Shown piece after piece: positions 34,425 through 42,424 of a DNA stretch of 64,000 nucleotides. The translations under genes were made by a program, and so were the position numbers. Each line of letters starts with the position of its first letter. Position 1 is the first letter of the stretch. Source of the stretch: UMGS1279 sp045540715 (lineage in GTDB: Bacteria; Bacillota; Clostridia; Oscillospirales; Acutalibacteraceae); assembly GCA_045540715.1 (NCBI GenBank), contig JAZQHT010000013.1:74295-138294 (forward strand). The letters are read 5' to 3'. The notes under the pieces are model-generated. The model had not been told where the DNA came from and did not search any database. It saw only the letters and a program-made list of their open reading frames with translations.

Positions 34425-36188
34425 ATGACACAAAACAAATCAGTTTTAGCCTGGATTGAAGAAATGAAGGCAATCGTTAACCCCGATAACGTTGTGTTTA
34501 TCGATGGTAGCGATGCTCAAAAAGCTGCTTTACAAGATGAAGCTGTTAAAACAGGCGAATTAATGAAATTAAATGAAGAAAAACTTCCCGGCTGTTATTT
34601 ACACCACACACATCCTAGTGACGTTGCTCGTGTTGAAGACAGAACTTTTATCTGCTCTAGAGAAAAAGAAAATGCCGGTCCTACAAACAACTGGAAAGAC
34701 CCCAAAGAAGCTTATGAACTTCTTTACGGTATTGCTAAAGACAGTTACAAAGGCAGAACAATGTACGTTATCCCCTATTCTATGGGCCCTGTTGGTTCTC
34801 CTTTAGCAAAAATTGGTGTTGAGCTTACCGATTCTATTTACGTTGTTTTAAATATGCTTATTATGACCCGCGTTGGCAACAGCGTTTGGGAAGCACTAGG
34901 GGATAGCGAAGATTGGGTTAAAGGTCTTCACGCTCGTTGCGATATTGATAAAGAAAAAAGATATATTTGCCACTTCCCCGAAGATAACACAATTATTTCT
35001 GTTAACTCCGGTTACGGCGGTAACGTTTTACTAGGTAAAAAGTGCTTTGCTTTAAGAATTGCTTCTTACCAAGGTAAAAACGAACAATGGATGGCAGAAC
35101 ACATGCTTATTTTAGGTCTTGAAAATCCTCAAGGCGAAGTTAAGTATATTGCCGCTGCTTTCCCATCTGCTTGCGGTAAAACCAACCTTGCAATGCTTAT
35201 TCCACCAGAAGGCTTTAGAAATAAAGGCTACAAAGTTTGGTGCGTAGGCGACGATATTGCTTGGATGCGTAAAGGTCCCGACGGACGTCTATGGGCAATC
35301 AACCCCGAAAATGGTTTCTTTGGTGTTGCGCCCGGTACTAACGTTAAATCTAACCCCAACGCACTTGCCGCTTCTCAAAAAGATGCTATCTTTACTAACG
35401 TTGCATTAAATCTTGATACAAACACAGTTTGGTGGGAAGGTATGGATAAAAATCCTCCCAAAAACGCACTTAACTGGCGTGGTGAAAAATACGACCCCGC
35501 TTCCGGTGAAAAAATTGCTCACCCCAACAGCCGTTTTACTGCTCCTGCTAAAAACTGTCCTTGCATTTCCAGCGAATTTGAAGCACTTTCTGGTGTTCCC
35601 ATTTCTGCAATCGTATTTGGCGGCAGACGTGCAAAAACCGCTCCACTTGTATATCAAGCAAAGAGCTGGAACAACGGTGTATTCGTAGGTTCTATTATGG
35701 CTTCAGAAACAACAGCCGCAGCTGCAGGTGCAGTTGGTGTTGTTCGTCGCGATCCTATGGCTATGCTTCCCTTCTGTGGTTACCACATGGGCGACTATTT
35801 TAATCACTGGATTGAAATGGGCGAAATTTTAGGCGATAAAGCTCCTAAGATTTTCAACGTTAACTGGTTCCGTCTAGATGACGACGGCAACTTCTTATGG
35901 CCTGGTTTTGGCGACAATATGAGAGTTTTAAACTGGATTATTGACCGTTGCGAAGGCAAGGTTTCGGCAAAAGAAACTCCTATTGGTTACGTTCCATTTG
36001 CTGACGACATTGATATTTCTGATATGGGCGACTTTAGCAAAGAAACCTTAGAAACAATTTTAGAGGTTGACAAAGAAGTTTGGAAAGATGAAGTTGCAGG
36101 TATTGAAGAATTCTATGCAAAAATCGGCGATAGATTACCCGATGAGCTAAGAAATCAACTAAACAACTTAAAAGCTGCTCTTAACTAA
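34425..36188 (+). CDS. pckG: phosphoenolpyruvate carboxykinase (GTP)
   Basis: This 587-residue enzyme interconverts oxaloacetate and PEP using GTP/GDP. The kinase loop is FPSACGKTNLAM, the GTP-type pattern, and GGRRAKTAPLVYQ and NWFRLDDDGNFLWPGFGDN are family marks. Actinobacterial and some clostridial and ruminal bacteria use this GTP form; fermenters often run it toward oxaloacetate. Length is normal. Start ATG behind AAGGAG; single gene between its promoter and terminator. Confidence 0.97.
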   Translation: MTQNKSVLAWIEEMKAIVNPDNVVFIDGSDAQKAALQDEAVKTGELMKLNEEKLPGCYLHHTHPSDVARVEDRTFICSREKENAGPTNNWKDPKEAYELLYGIAKDSYKGRTMYVIPYSMGPVGSPLAKIGVELTDSIYVVLNMLIMTRVGNSVWEALGDSEDWVKGLHARCDIDKEKRYICHFPEDNTIISVNSGYGGNVLLGKKCFALRIASYQGKNEQWMAEHMLILGLENPQGEVKYIAAAFPSACGKTNLAMLIPPEGFRNKGYKVWCVGDDIAWMRKGPDGRLWAINPENGFFGVAPGTNVKSNPNALAASQKDAIFTNVALNLDTNTVWWEGMDKNPPKNALNWRGEKYDPASGEKIAHPNSRFTAPAKNCPCISSEFEALSGVPISAIVFGGRRAKTAPLVYQAKSWNNGVFVGSIMASETTAAAAGAVGVVRRDPMAMLPFCGYHMGDYFNHWIEMGEILGDKAPKIFNVNWFRLDDDGNFLWPGFGDNMRVLNWIIDRCEGKVSAKETPIGYVPFADDIDISDMGDFSKETLETILEVDKEVWKDEVAGIEEFYAKIGDRLPDELRNQLNNLKAALN

Positions 36189-36196
36189 TATATTTT

Positions 36197-36228
36197 AAAG
36201 CACGGAAAAAATTTCCGTGCTTTTTTAT
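36197..36228 (+). terminator. intrinsic terminator of pckG
   Basis: AAAGCACGGAAA and TTTCCGTGCTTTTTT hairpin. Confidence 0.9.
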
Positions 36229-36232
36229 TTGT

Positions 36233-36261
36233 TTGACACATATATTGTTTAGGTGTATAAT
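36233..36261 (+). promoter_or_regulatory. consensus sigma-A promoter
   Basis: TTGACA at 36233-36238 and TATAAT at 36256-36261 with a 17-bp spacer, 26 bp before the next start codon. Confidence 0.88.
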
Positions 36262-36287
36262 TAAGAAAAAATTTGTAGGTGAAAACT

Positions 36288-37523
36288 ATGAAGAAATTTT
36301 TTAGCATATTTCTGGTTTTAATTCTAATTTGCAGTTTATGTAGTGTTTCGGCTGCCGAAAACTATTGTGAACTTTTTGAAAAAGAATTAAGCTGTTTTGC
36401 TTGGGTTACGGAATATGGTAACGAAAGCACCCCCTTTAGCGCAAACACCATTGCTTTTGTAACCTCAAGACAAATGGATTTTACCGGCCGCTATAACGAA
36501 GATAAATCTTCTGAATTTGACGAGTGTTATTCTTTTCCTAAAGCTGAATTTGAAGCAATGGCTAAAAAGCTTTTTGACGTTAAGGTTGATTTAACCACCG
36601 CCAACTACAGCGAGCTTGTTGACGTTAGATATGATGCCGAAACCTCCACTTACGACGTAATTGCCCACCCAAGAGGAAGCAGTTTGCATTACAGCGTTTA
36701 TGGTTATAGTCAAAGCGGCGGAGTTTATACCGTTTATTTGCAAAAGGTTGACGGCGAAAGTGGCGACGGCGACTACGCTAAAGCAAAATGCAAAATCAAC
36801 GGTGAATATGCAAAGATTTTATCTTTTGAAACAATTAGCGAATTGCCTGATAGTTCTACCCTTATTACACACGATAAAGACGACCCCTCTTTAAAACCTA
36901 TCGGCGGTATTGGTAACGGCAACGAAAGCAGCAAACCGGTCTCTTCTACCCCCGTATCCAGCGACGTTTCGAGCAATAATTCTAGTGAACAAACCGATAC
37001 TTCTGACCACGAAGTTTTATTAGAACAAGATGATTTATTTATAATCGCAAACCCAGGTGTTTTACCAAGCGGAACGGTTGTAAAAGCAGATAAAATCAGT
37101 GATAAATCAAAACTTGAATTTTTAGATGATGCATTAAAAGGCATGGCTTCAAATTATGCCGCTTACGAAATTACTGCCACAAGCAATAACGTGCAGGTTC
37201 AACCCAACGGCACCATTTACGCTAACTTTGATATTCCAAAAGGTTTTGACCTAAACAAGGTTATGGTAGTTTATATTTCTAGTGATGGCAAAGTTGAACT
37301 ATGCAAGTCTTCTGTTAATAAAGCCGGTAATTACGTTACCGCAGAACTTACCCACCTTTCTACCTATGCGGTTATAGAAAGAAGCATGGAAGATATAGAT
37401 GGCCAAGACAATAACAAAAATTGGGGAACTACTGTAATAATACTAATTGTAGTTGCAGTAGTTTTAGCCGCCGCAGGCTTTTTAGCATGGTATTTTTTAT
37501 ATTACAAAAAAAGAATTAAATAA
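36288..37523 (+). CDS. secreted protein with C-terminal membrane anchor, function unknown
   Basis: I place the start at ATG 36288, 6 nt after AGGTG; the in-frame GTG three codons upstream lies inside that site. The 411-residue product has a signal peptide (1-22, ending SAAEN), an N-terminal domain of about 190 residues I do not recognise, a Ser/Pro/Thr-rich linker near 205-240, a second domain about 245-365 with IYANFDIPKGFDLNKV, and a C-terminal helix near 380-405 ending in a YYKKRIK stop-transfer. It would be anchored outside the membrane at its C-terminus. Confidence 0.8.
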   Translation: MKKFFSIFLVLILICSLCSVSAAENYCELFEKELSCFAWVTEYGNESTPFSANTIAFVTSRQMDFTGRYNEDKSSEFDECYSFPKAEFEAMAKKLFDVKVDLTTANYSELVDVRYDAETSTYDVIAHPRGSSLHYSVYGYSQSGGVYTVYLQKVDGESGDGDYAKAKCKINGEYAKILSFETISELPDSSTLITHDKDDPSLKPIGGIGNGNESSKPVSSTPVSSDVSSNNSSEQTDTSDHEVLLEQDDLFIIANPGVLPSGTVVKADKISDKSKLEFLDDALKGMASNYAAYEITATSNNVQVQPNGTIYANFDIPKGFDLNKVMVVYISSDGKVELCKSSVNKAGNYVTAELTHLSTYAVIERSMEDIDGQDNNKNWGTTVIILIVVAVVLAAAGFLAWYFLYYKKRIK

Positions 37524-37537
37524 AAACTGATAAATAA

Positions 37538-37575
37538 AAACACCCTTCTCCTAGGTTTAGGAGTTGGGTGTTTCT
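37538..37575. terminator. bidirectional intrinsic terminator
   Basis: AAACACCC-TT-CTCCTA and TAGGAG-TT-GGGTGTTT, between the convergent secreted-protein gene and ypeB. Confidence 0.9.
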
Positions 37576-38892
37576 TTATTTTGTTAAACTGCCGCCATCA
37601 GTTTTTAATAAAATTAAAATATCTTCTTGTAAACCGGTAAGGCAATTAACGTATATAATTATATCTTTTTCATCCGTGCCTTTTGCCGTAAATTCATAGC
37701 AAAGGGCTTCACCGCCGCCGTTTTGTGGTATTAATGCGGTTGTGGTTTTTAAAATGGTTAGGTTTTTGGGTAAAACTTTTCTGGCCTCGGCTATTGTTAC
37801 TTTTGGGCTTTGTAGTTCGCGCTTTTTATGGTTTGCAATAAAACCACGTGCTTCAAGGCCTAATACCTCACCGTTATCTAATGCCACTTGCACCTTTAGT
37901 AAATCGGTATAATAAATAACGTCATCTTTATAGTAACTAAAATTAACTGTGCAAATGCCGTTTTCAACGTAATAATAACTACTTTTAAAGGTGTAATCTG
38001 TGTGCTGTTTTAAATATTCTTCGGCTTTTACTACAGCCGCTTCATAACTTAACTTTTCGGTTCCAATTTCGCGGTCTTTTAAGAAATATATAATTACGCC
38101 GCCTTTTTTTGTAACCGACACTCTGCCTAAATCATACTCAAAATTATAGCTTGGCATTAAGCCTTCTTCACTGCCAACAAGCTTTAAATCTGCCGTTTTT
38201 AAATCTAATGCCTTTGCGGCATTTTGTGCGGCTTCGGTTTCTGTTACAACACTCATCATTTTTGTAAGTTCGGGTTCTTTTTCTAAAAGGTGATCAGAAA
38301 AAGGTCCGTCGTAAATTAAAGAGGGATAACCGCCTAAAGTTTCTTCGGTGTCTTCAAAAAAGTTGTTTAAGGTTTGTTCGGTACTTTCGGGTAAGGTTAG
38401 GTTTTCAAAGGCTTCAATATAATTATAGGTAGTTTCGCCTTCGCTAATTGCTAAAGATAATTTTGAAGCAATATTGCTTAAACTTTTAAGGGTATTAATT
38501 TCGGCTTCGGTCATGGTTTGGCCTTCTGCAGCTTTACTCATAAGTAAATACGAAAAGCCGCCCGACTGGGTTAAAAACTTATTCACCTTTAAAAAGGCCG
38601 AATCTTTTAAAGGTATTCTTGCAAGATTATTTTTTGCACTTGAAGATTCGTGCATTATTTCGCTTGCAAGTGAAGAAATTACTTTTGGCGAAGTTGCATA
38701 AAGGCTTTTTTCTAAGCAAAGACTTAGGTTTTCTAGATTATTATTAAGTCCCAAAAGGGCTTCGGAATAATCATAATAAAGCCTTTCTTTATAACCCTTT
38801 GCAATATTCTGTTGTTGTAATATTGCACCGCCTAAAATTAAATATAATGCTACTGCAAAACTAATAATTCTTACCTTAAAACGAGTCTTCAT
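37576..38892 (-). CDS. ypeB: germination protein YpeB
   Basis: This 438-residue protein has an N-terminal membrane or signal segment (8-25), a helical domain, and three C-terminal YpeB/PepSY-like repeats (for example EAAVVKAEEYLKQHTDYTF). YpeB is made in the forespore and holds the cortex hydrolase SleB in the spore. In Bacillus sleB lies directly upstream; here the upstream gene is a divergent beta-galactosidase, so SleB must be elsewhere or absent. Start ATG behind AAAGGAG. Confidence 0.9.
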   Translation of the reverse strand: MKTRFKVRIISFAVALYLILGGAILQQQNIAKGYKERLYYDYSEALLGLNNNLENLSLCLEKSLYATSPKVISSLASEIMHESSSAKNNLARIPLKDSAFLKVNKFLTQSGGFSYLLMSKAAEGQTMTEAEINTLKSLSNIASKLSLAISEGETTYNYIEAFENLTLPESTEQTLNNFFEDTEETLGGYPSLIYDGPFSDHLLEKEPELTKMMSVVTETEAAQNAAKALDLKTADLKLVGSEEGLMPSYNFEYDLGRVSVTKKGGVIIYFLKDREIGTEKLSYEAAVVKAEEYLKQHTDYTFKSSYYYVENGICTVNFSYYKDDVIYYTDLLKVQVALDNGEVLGLEARGFIANHKKRELQSPKVTIAEARKVLPKNLTILKTTTALIPQNGGGEALCYEFTAKGTDEKDIIIYVNCLTGLQEDILILLKTDGGSLTK

Positions 38893-39016
38893 TTTATACT
38901 CCTTTGGTTTAATTTTTATTAGTTTTACCGCTAATTGAAAATATATTCTAAAAAGGCTTGAAATACCGCTAAAAATATGCTAAAAATTAAGTAAAGCCTA
39001 TTTAAGGAGTGGTTTT

Positions 39017-40774
39017 ATGACCTTTACTTATAACCAAAAAGACTTTTTAATGGATGGTAAACCCTACTATATTATTTCGGGTGCTATTCATTATTTTAGA
39101 GTGCCAAGAAAGTACTGGCATGACCGCCTTTTAAAACTAAAAGAGTGCGGCTTTAACACTGTTGAAACATATACCGCTTGGAACTTGCACGAACAAACAG
39201 AAGGCGTGTTTGATTTTAGTGGAGAACTTGATATTGAAGAATTTATTTTAACAGCAAAAAATCTTGGTCTTAACGTAATTTTAAGACCGGGTCCATACAT
39301 TTGCGCCGAGTGGGAGTTTGGCGGTCTTCCCTCTTACTTATTAAAATATAATATTCCCCTTCGTTGTAATAACCCGGAATTTTTAAAATATGTTGAACGC
39401 TATTACGAAAACCTTTTTAATAAAGTAAGACCCCACCTATATTCTAACGGCGGAAATATTATAATGCTTCAGATTGAAAATGAATATGGCTCTTACGGTA
39501 ACGACACCGAGTATTTATACAAAGTGGCAGATATTTATAAAAGGAACAATATGGACTGCTTGTATTTTACTTCCGATGGTTCTACAGATACACTTATGAC
39601 AGGTGGCACCTTACCTGAATATTTAGTAACCTCTAACTATGGCTCTAACCCAAAGGGTAACCTAAAGGTTTTACATAGAACACGTAAAAACCAACCCTCT
39701 ATGTGTACGGAATATTGGTGCGGTTGGTTTGACCACTGGTTTGAAGATCACCACACCCGCGAAGGCAACGAAATTATTAACGACCTTGATTATTTTATTA
39801 AACATAACGTTAGCTTTAATATGTATATGTTCCACGGTGGCACAAACTTTGGCTTTACGAACGGTTCTAACCACATGAAAGAATTAGAACCCACCACCAC
39901 AAGTTACGACTATTGCGCCCCCTTAAACGAAGCGGGAGACAGAACAAAAACCTATTATTTAATTAGAGATTTAATTAAAAAGCATTTTGGCACAGTACCG
40001 GAAATTACTGCAGCCGAAACCAAAAAGGTGGCTTACGGCAAGGTAAAACTAACTAAAAAGGCAGAGCTTTTTGATAATTTAGAAAATTTATCAAGCCCCA
40101 TAAAAAGCGTAACCCCAAAATTTATGGAAGAGCTTGACCAAAACTTTGGTTATATTTTATATAACACTAAAATGAAGGGCCCACGCGAAGAGCAACCCCT
40201 TTATTTAGATACCCTACACGACAGGGCAAATATTTTTATTAATAAAAAACCAAAAGCAATTTATTTTAGAAACACCCCACAAACCAAAGAAAACGCTTTA
40301 AAGTTTGCAGTTAAAAAAGATAAAGACCTTGAAATTGATATTTTGGTTGAAAATATGGGTAGAATTAACTACGGCCCTAAGCTTTTAGACAAAAAGGGCA
40401 TAAGCGCTTTGCGTATGGGCAACCAAACCCATTTTTATTACGATATTTATACCCTACCTATGAACAACCTTGAAAAGCTAGAGTTTGTAGATGCAAAATC
40501 AGTTAAAACCACAACACCCTGCTTTTTTAAGGGCGAATTTGAAATTAATGATGAACCGGGTGATACCTTTATTAAACTTAATGGCTTTAACAAAGGTTTT
40601 GTAACGGTTAACGGTAAAAACATTGGTAGATATTTTAACGAGGCCGGCCCACAACTAACCCTTTATTTGCCTGCCCCCTATTTAAACAAAGGCAAAAACG
40701 AAATTATTGTTTTTGAATCTGACGGCAAAACCGCCCCCTTTGTTGAACTTATCGATCACCCCGAATTTAAGTAA
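39017..40774 (+). CDS. GH35 beta-galactosidase
   Basis: This 585-residue GH35 enzyme releases terminal beta-galactose from oligosaccharides. The catalytic acid/base is the Glu in QIENEYGSYG near 155 and the nucleophile the Glu in MCTEYWCGWFDHW near 232. The N-terminal YIISGAIHYFRVPRKYW is the family start. C-terminal beta domains lie beyond about 350, including jelly-roll segments (VTVNGKNIGRYF). No signal peptide, so it acts in the cytosol. It is a single gene behind AAGGAG with no transporter or regulator adjacent. Confidence 0.95.
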   Translation: MTFTYNQKDFLMDGKPYYIISGAIHYFRVPRKYWHDRLLKLKECGFNTVETYTAWNLHEQTEGVFDFSGELDIEEFILTAKNLGLNVILRPGPYICAEWEFGGLPSYLLKYNIPLRCNNPEFLKYVERYYENLFNKVRPHLYSNGGNIIMLQIENEYGSYGNDTEYLYKVADIYKRNNMDCLYFTSDGSTDTLMTGGTLPEYLVTSNYGSNPKGNLKVLHRTRKNQPSMCTEYWCGWFDHWFEDHHTREGNEIINDLDYFIKHNVSFNMYMFHGGTNFGFTNGSNHMKELEPTTTSYDYCAPLNEAGDRTKTYYLIRDLIKKHFGTVPEITAAETKKVAYGKVKLTKKAELFDNLENLSSPIKSVTPKFMEELDQNFGYILYNTKMKGPREEQPLYLDTLHDRANIFINKKPKAIYFRNTPQTKENALKFAVKKDKDLEIDILVENMGRINYGPKLLDKKGISALRMGNQTHFYYDIYTLPMNNLEKLEFVDAKSVKTTTPCFFKGEFEINDEPGDTFIKLNGFNKGFVTVNGKNIGRYFNEAGPQLTLYLPAPYLNKGKNEIIVFESDGKTAPFVELIDHPEFK

Positions 40775-40777
40775 AAT

Positions 40778-40811
40778 AAAACTCTCTGCTTTTTAGCAGA
40801 GAGTTTTTTAT
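40778..40811. terminator. bidirectional intrinsic terminator
   Basis: AAACTCTCTGCT-TTTT-AGCAGAGAGTTTTTT between the convergent beta-galactosidase and HTH genes. Confidence 0.9.
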
Positions 40812-40817
40812 AATGTA

Positions 40818-41060
40818 TTATTTAATTTCTTGTTCTAATGTTTTAAACGTTTCTGTATTGAAAAAGTCATAAATTGATATTTCTAACCCATCACATAATT
40901 TCTTAATTGTAACGATACCTGCGTTTTGACTACCACCGTTAATTATATTTTTTAAGGTTGAAGGCGGTACGGCTGAAATTCTTGCAAGAGCATTAACCGA
41001 CAATCTTTTTTCTTCACATAATTCTAATAATCTATTAGCAACAGCTTTTCTTGTATCCAT
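40818..41060 (-). CDS. XRE-family HTH regulator, partner of SLOG protein 1
   Basis: This 80-residue DNA-binding protein has a Cro/CI-type helix-turn-helix at about 20-45 (LSVNALARISAVPPSTLKNI). It is divergent from the SLOG-domain gene at 41173, and the 112-bp gap holds two copies of CCATATATGG. It most likely represses both directions. A second HTH/SLOG pair lies at 56178-57009, but that HTH belongs to a visibly different XRE subgroup. Confidence 0.85.
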   Translation of the reverse strand: MDTRKAVANRLLELCEEKRLSVNALARISAVPPSTLKNIINGGSQNAGIVTIKKLCDGLEISIYDFFNTETFKTLEQEIK

Positions 41061-41117
41061 ATTATCACCCCAATAAGTTATAAATATAGTTTATGTTTTT
41101 TAGAGCAACAATAACGA

Positions 41118-41147
41118 CCATATATGGACTTTTTAGACCATATATGG
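41118..41147. promoter_or_regulatory. twin palindromic operator
   Basis: The perfect 10-bp palindrome CCATATATGG occurs at 41118-41127 and 41138-41147. The centres are 20 bp apart, about two helical turns, so two dimers could bind one face of the DNA between the divergent HTH and SLOG genes. Confidence 0.75.
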
Positions 41148-41172
41148 TAAACTTATGTTGTGGTGATTATTT

Positions 41173-41643
41173 ATGTATAAAAATGCTTGTTGCTTTTTGG
41201 GGCATAGAAATATAAACGAAACCGAAGAACTAAAATTAAAACTTATAAAAACAATTGAGGAACTTATTACTGAAAAACAGGTTGACACCTTTCTTTTTGG
41301 CAGCAAAAGCCAATTTAATAGCTTATGCCTTGAAGTAGTAACAAAAATAAAAGAAAAATACCCATATATAAAACGTGTTTATATAAGAGCCGAATACCCA
41401 CACATTACCGAAGATTATAAAAACTATTTATTAAAAAGCTACGAAGACACCTATTACCCCGAAAAAATATTAAATTCAGGCAAGTACTCTTACGTTGAGC
41501 GTAACTACGAAATGATAGATAATAGTAAGTATTGCGTATTTTATTACGACCCCGACAAAGCACCAACAAAAAGAAAAAGCGGCACCAAAATTGCATTAGA
41601 TTATGCTATAAAGAAATCTAAAACGGTTATTAAGGTATTATAA
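41173..41643 (+). CDS. SLOG-domain protein 1
   Basis: This 156-residue protein is of the SLOG/DUF1273 (YpsA-like) type: ACCFLGHRNI at the N-terminus forms the first Rossmann loop, FLFGSKSQFNSLCLEV the second, and TKRKSGTKIALDYA the C-terminal loop. SLOG domains are predicted to bind or process nucleotide derivatives such as NAD/ADP-ribose species, often in conflict systems. It is divergent from an XRE regulator with twin operators. A close paralogue is encoded at 56545-57009. Enzymatic activity is not established. Confidence 0.82.
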   Translation: MYKNACCFLGHRNINETEELKLKLIKTIEELITEKQVDTFLFGSKSQFNSLCLEVVTKIKEKYPYIKRVYIRAEYPHITEDYKNYLLKSYEDTYYPEKILNSGKYSYVERNYEMIDNSKYCVFYYDPDKAPTKRKSGTKIALDYAIKKSKTVIKVL

Positions 41644-41708
41644 GCCAATTTTGTTTAAGTTATATCAATAATATAAATGTGTTTTTATAAGTTTTTTGCA
41701 ATTAATAC

Positions 41709-41737
41709 TTGCATTTTTTAAAAGTTTGTGTTATTAT
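41709..41737 (+). promoter_or_regulatory. promoter of tRNA-Arg
   Basis: TTGCAT at 41709-41714 and TATTAT at 41732-41737 with a 17-bp spacer, 19 bp before the tRNA. Confidence 0.75.
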
Positions 41738-41756
41738 ATTTTGGCACGAAAAATAT

Positions 41757-41833
41757 GTGCCTTTAGCTCAGCTGGATAGAGCGTTTGGCTACGGACCAAA
41801 AGGTCAGGGGTTCGAATCCCTTAAGGCACGCCA
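41757..41833 (+). tRNA. tRNA-Arg (anticodon ACG)
   Basis: A full cloverleaf: acceptor GTGCCTT/AAGGCAC, D arm GCTC-AGCTGGATA-GAGC, anticodon stem TTTGG/CCAAA with loop CTACGGA, a five-base variable loop AGGTC, T arm AGGGG-TTCGAAT-CCCTT, discriminator G and encoded CCA. The ACG anticodon (inosine-modified) reads CGU, CGC and CGA. Confidence 0.97.
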
Positions 41834-41834
41834 G

Positions 41835-41866
41835 AAAAAAGCATCGACATTGGTCGGTGCTTTTTT
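41835..41866 (+). terminator. intrinsic terminator of tRNA-Arg
   Basis: GCATCGAC-ATTG-GTCGGTGC followed by six T. Confidence 0.9.
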
Positions 41867-41869
41867 CAA

Positions 41870-42039
41870 TGAAATTCGTTCCTTACGGAACGAGTGAAAT
41901 ATCTACGATATGAAATATTTGCTTCGCAAATGTGAAATATGCCTACGGCATATAAAGGAACGAATTTTATTTCACTTTCTGCGATAGCGGAAAATTTCAC
42001 AATCCGGAGGATTATTTCATATTGCGTAGCAATATTTCA
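41870..42039. repeat. array of small hairpins with inverted GTGAAAT/ATTTCAC linkers
   Basis: Four (G)TGAAAT linkers (starting at 41870, 41894, 41911 and 41932) are followed by four ATTTCA(C) linkers (41969, 41994, 42014 and 42034), so the second half is an inverted form of the first. Between them lie hairpins with tiny loops: ATATC-TAC-GATAT, ATTTGC-TTC-GCAAAT, ATATGCC-TAC-GGCATAT, TTTCTGC-GATA-GCGGAAA, AATCC-GGA-GGATT and ATATTGC-GTA-GCAATAT. A 13-bp outer stem pairs 41872-41884 with 41955-41967. It lies directly upstream of the four-helix-bundle gene. Confidence 0.88.
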
Positions 42040-42076
42040 TTAAATATGTTACAATATTTTTGGGGAGGGCTCTATT

Positions 42077-42424
42077 TTGAAAGAAAATAAACTTATTGAT
42101 TTATCAATGGACTTTTCCATAAACATCATAAAACTTTGTGAAGATATAAAAGGACACTACTCTCTTGTAAATCAATTGGAACGTTCCGCAACAAGTATTG
42201 GCGCAAATATTCACGAAGCAAATTATGCGCACGGTAAACCTGATTTTATTGCTAAACTTCAAATATCACTAAAAGAGTGTTATGAAACTGAATATTGGCT
42301 TGAATTGTTTGTAAAATCAAACCTAATAAATAAAGAAATTGCGAAGGATTTATATAATCAATGTGGCACAATTCGCAGAATCTTAATTGCTTCTATTAAC
42401 ACCGCAAAGGAAAATGTGAAATGA
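42077..42424 (+). CDS. four-helix-bundle protein (23S rRNA intervening-sequence/S23 type)
   Basis: This 115-residue protein starts at TTG behind GGGGAGGG. It matches the four-helix-bundle family first known from 23S rRNA intervening sequences and related to the avd protein of diversity-generating retroelements: LSMDFSINIIKLCEDIKG, the hallmark QLERSATSIGANIHEA near 36-50, KLQISLKECYETEYWLEL near 64-80. No reverse transcriptase or rRNA lies next to it. Its function is unknown; nucleic-acid binding is likely. It follows the hairpin array by about 40 nt, and its stop overlaps the ATG of a broken pyrophosphatase-like gene. Confidence 0.88.
   Translation: MKENKLIDLSMDFSINIIKLCEDIKGHYSLVNQLERSATSIGANIHEANYAHGKPDFIAKLQISLKECYETEYWLELFVKSNLINKEIAKDLYNQCGTIRRILIASINTAKENVK

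Noticed and set aside
41709..41897. 62-codon plus-strand open frame
   Set aside because: It reads through tRNA-Arg and its terminator.
42077..42424. Diversity-generating retroelement
   Set aside because: The four-helix-bundle protein resembles avd, but no reverse transcriptase, template repeat or variable repeat is nearby.
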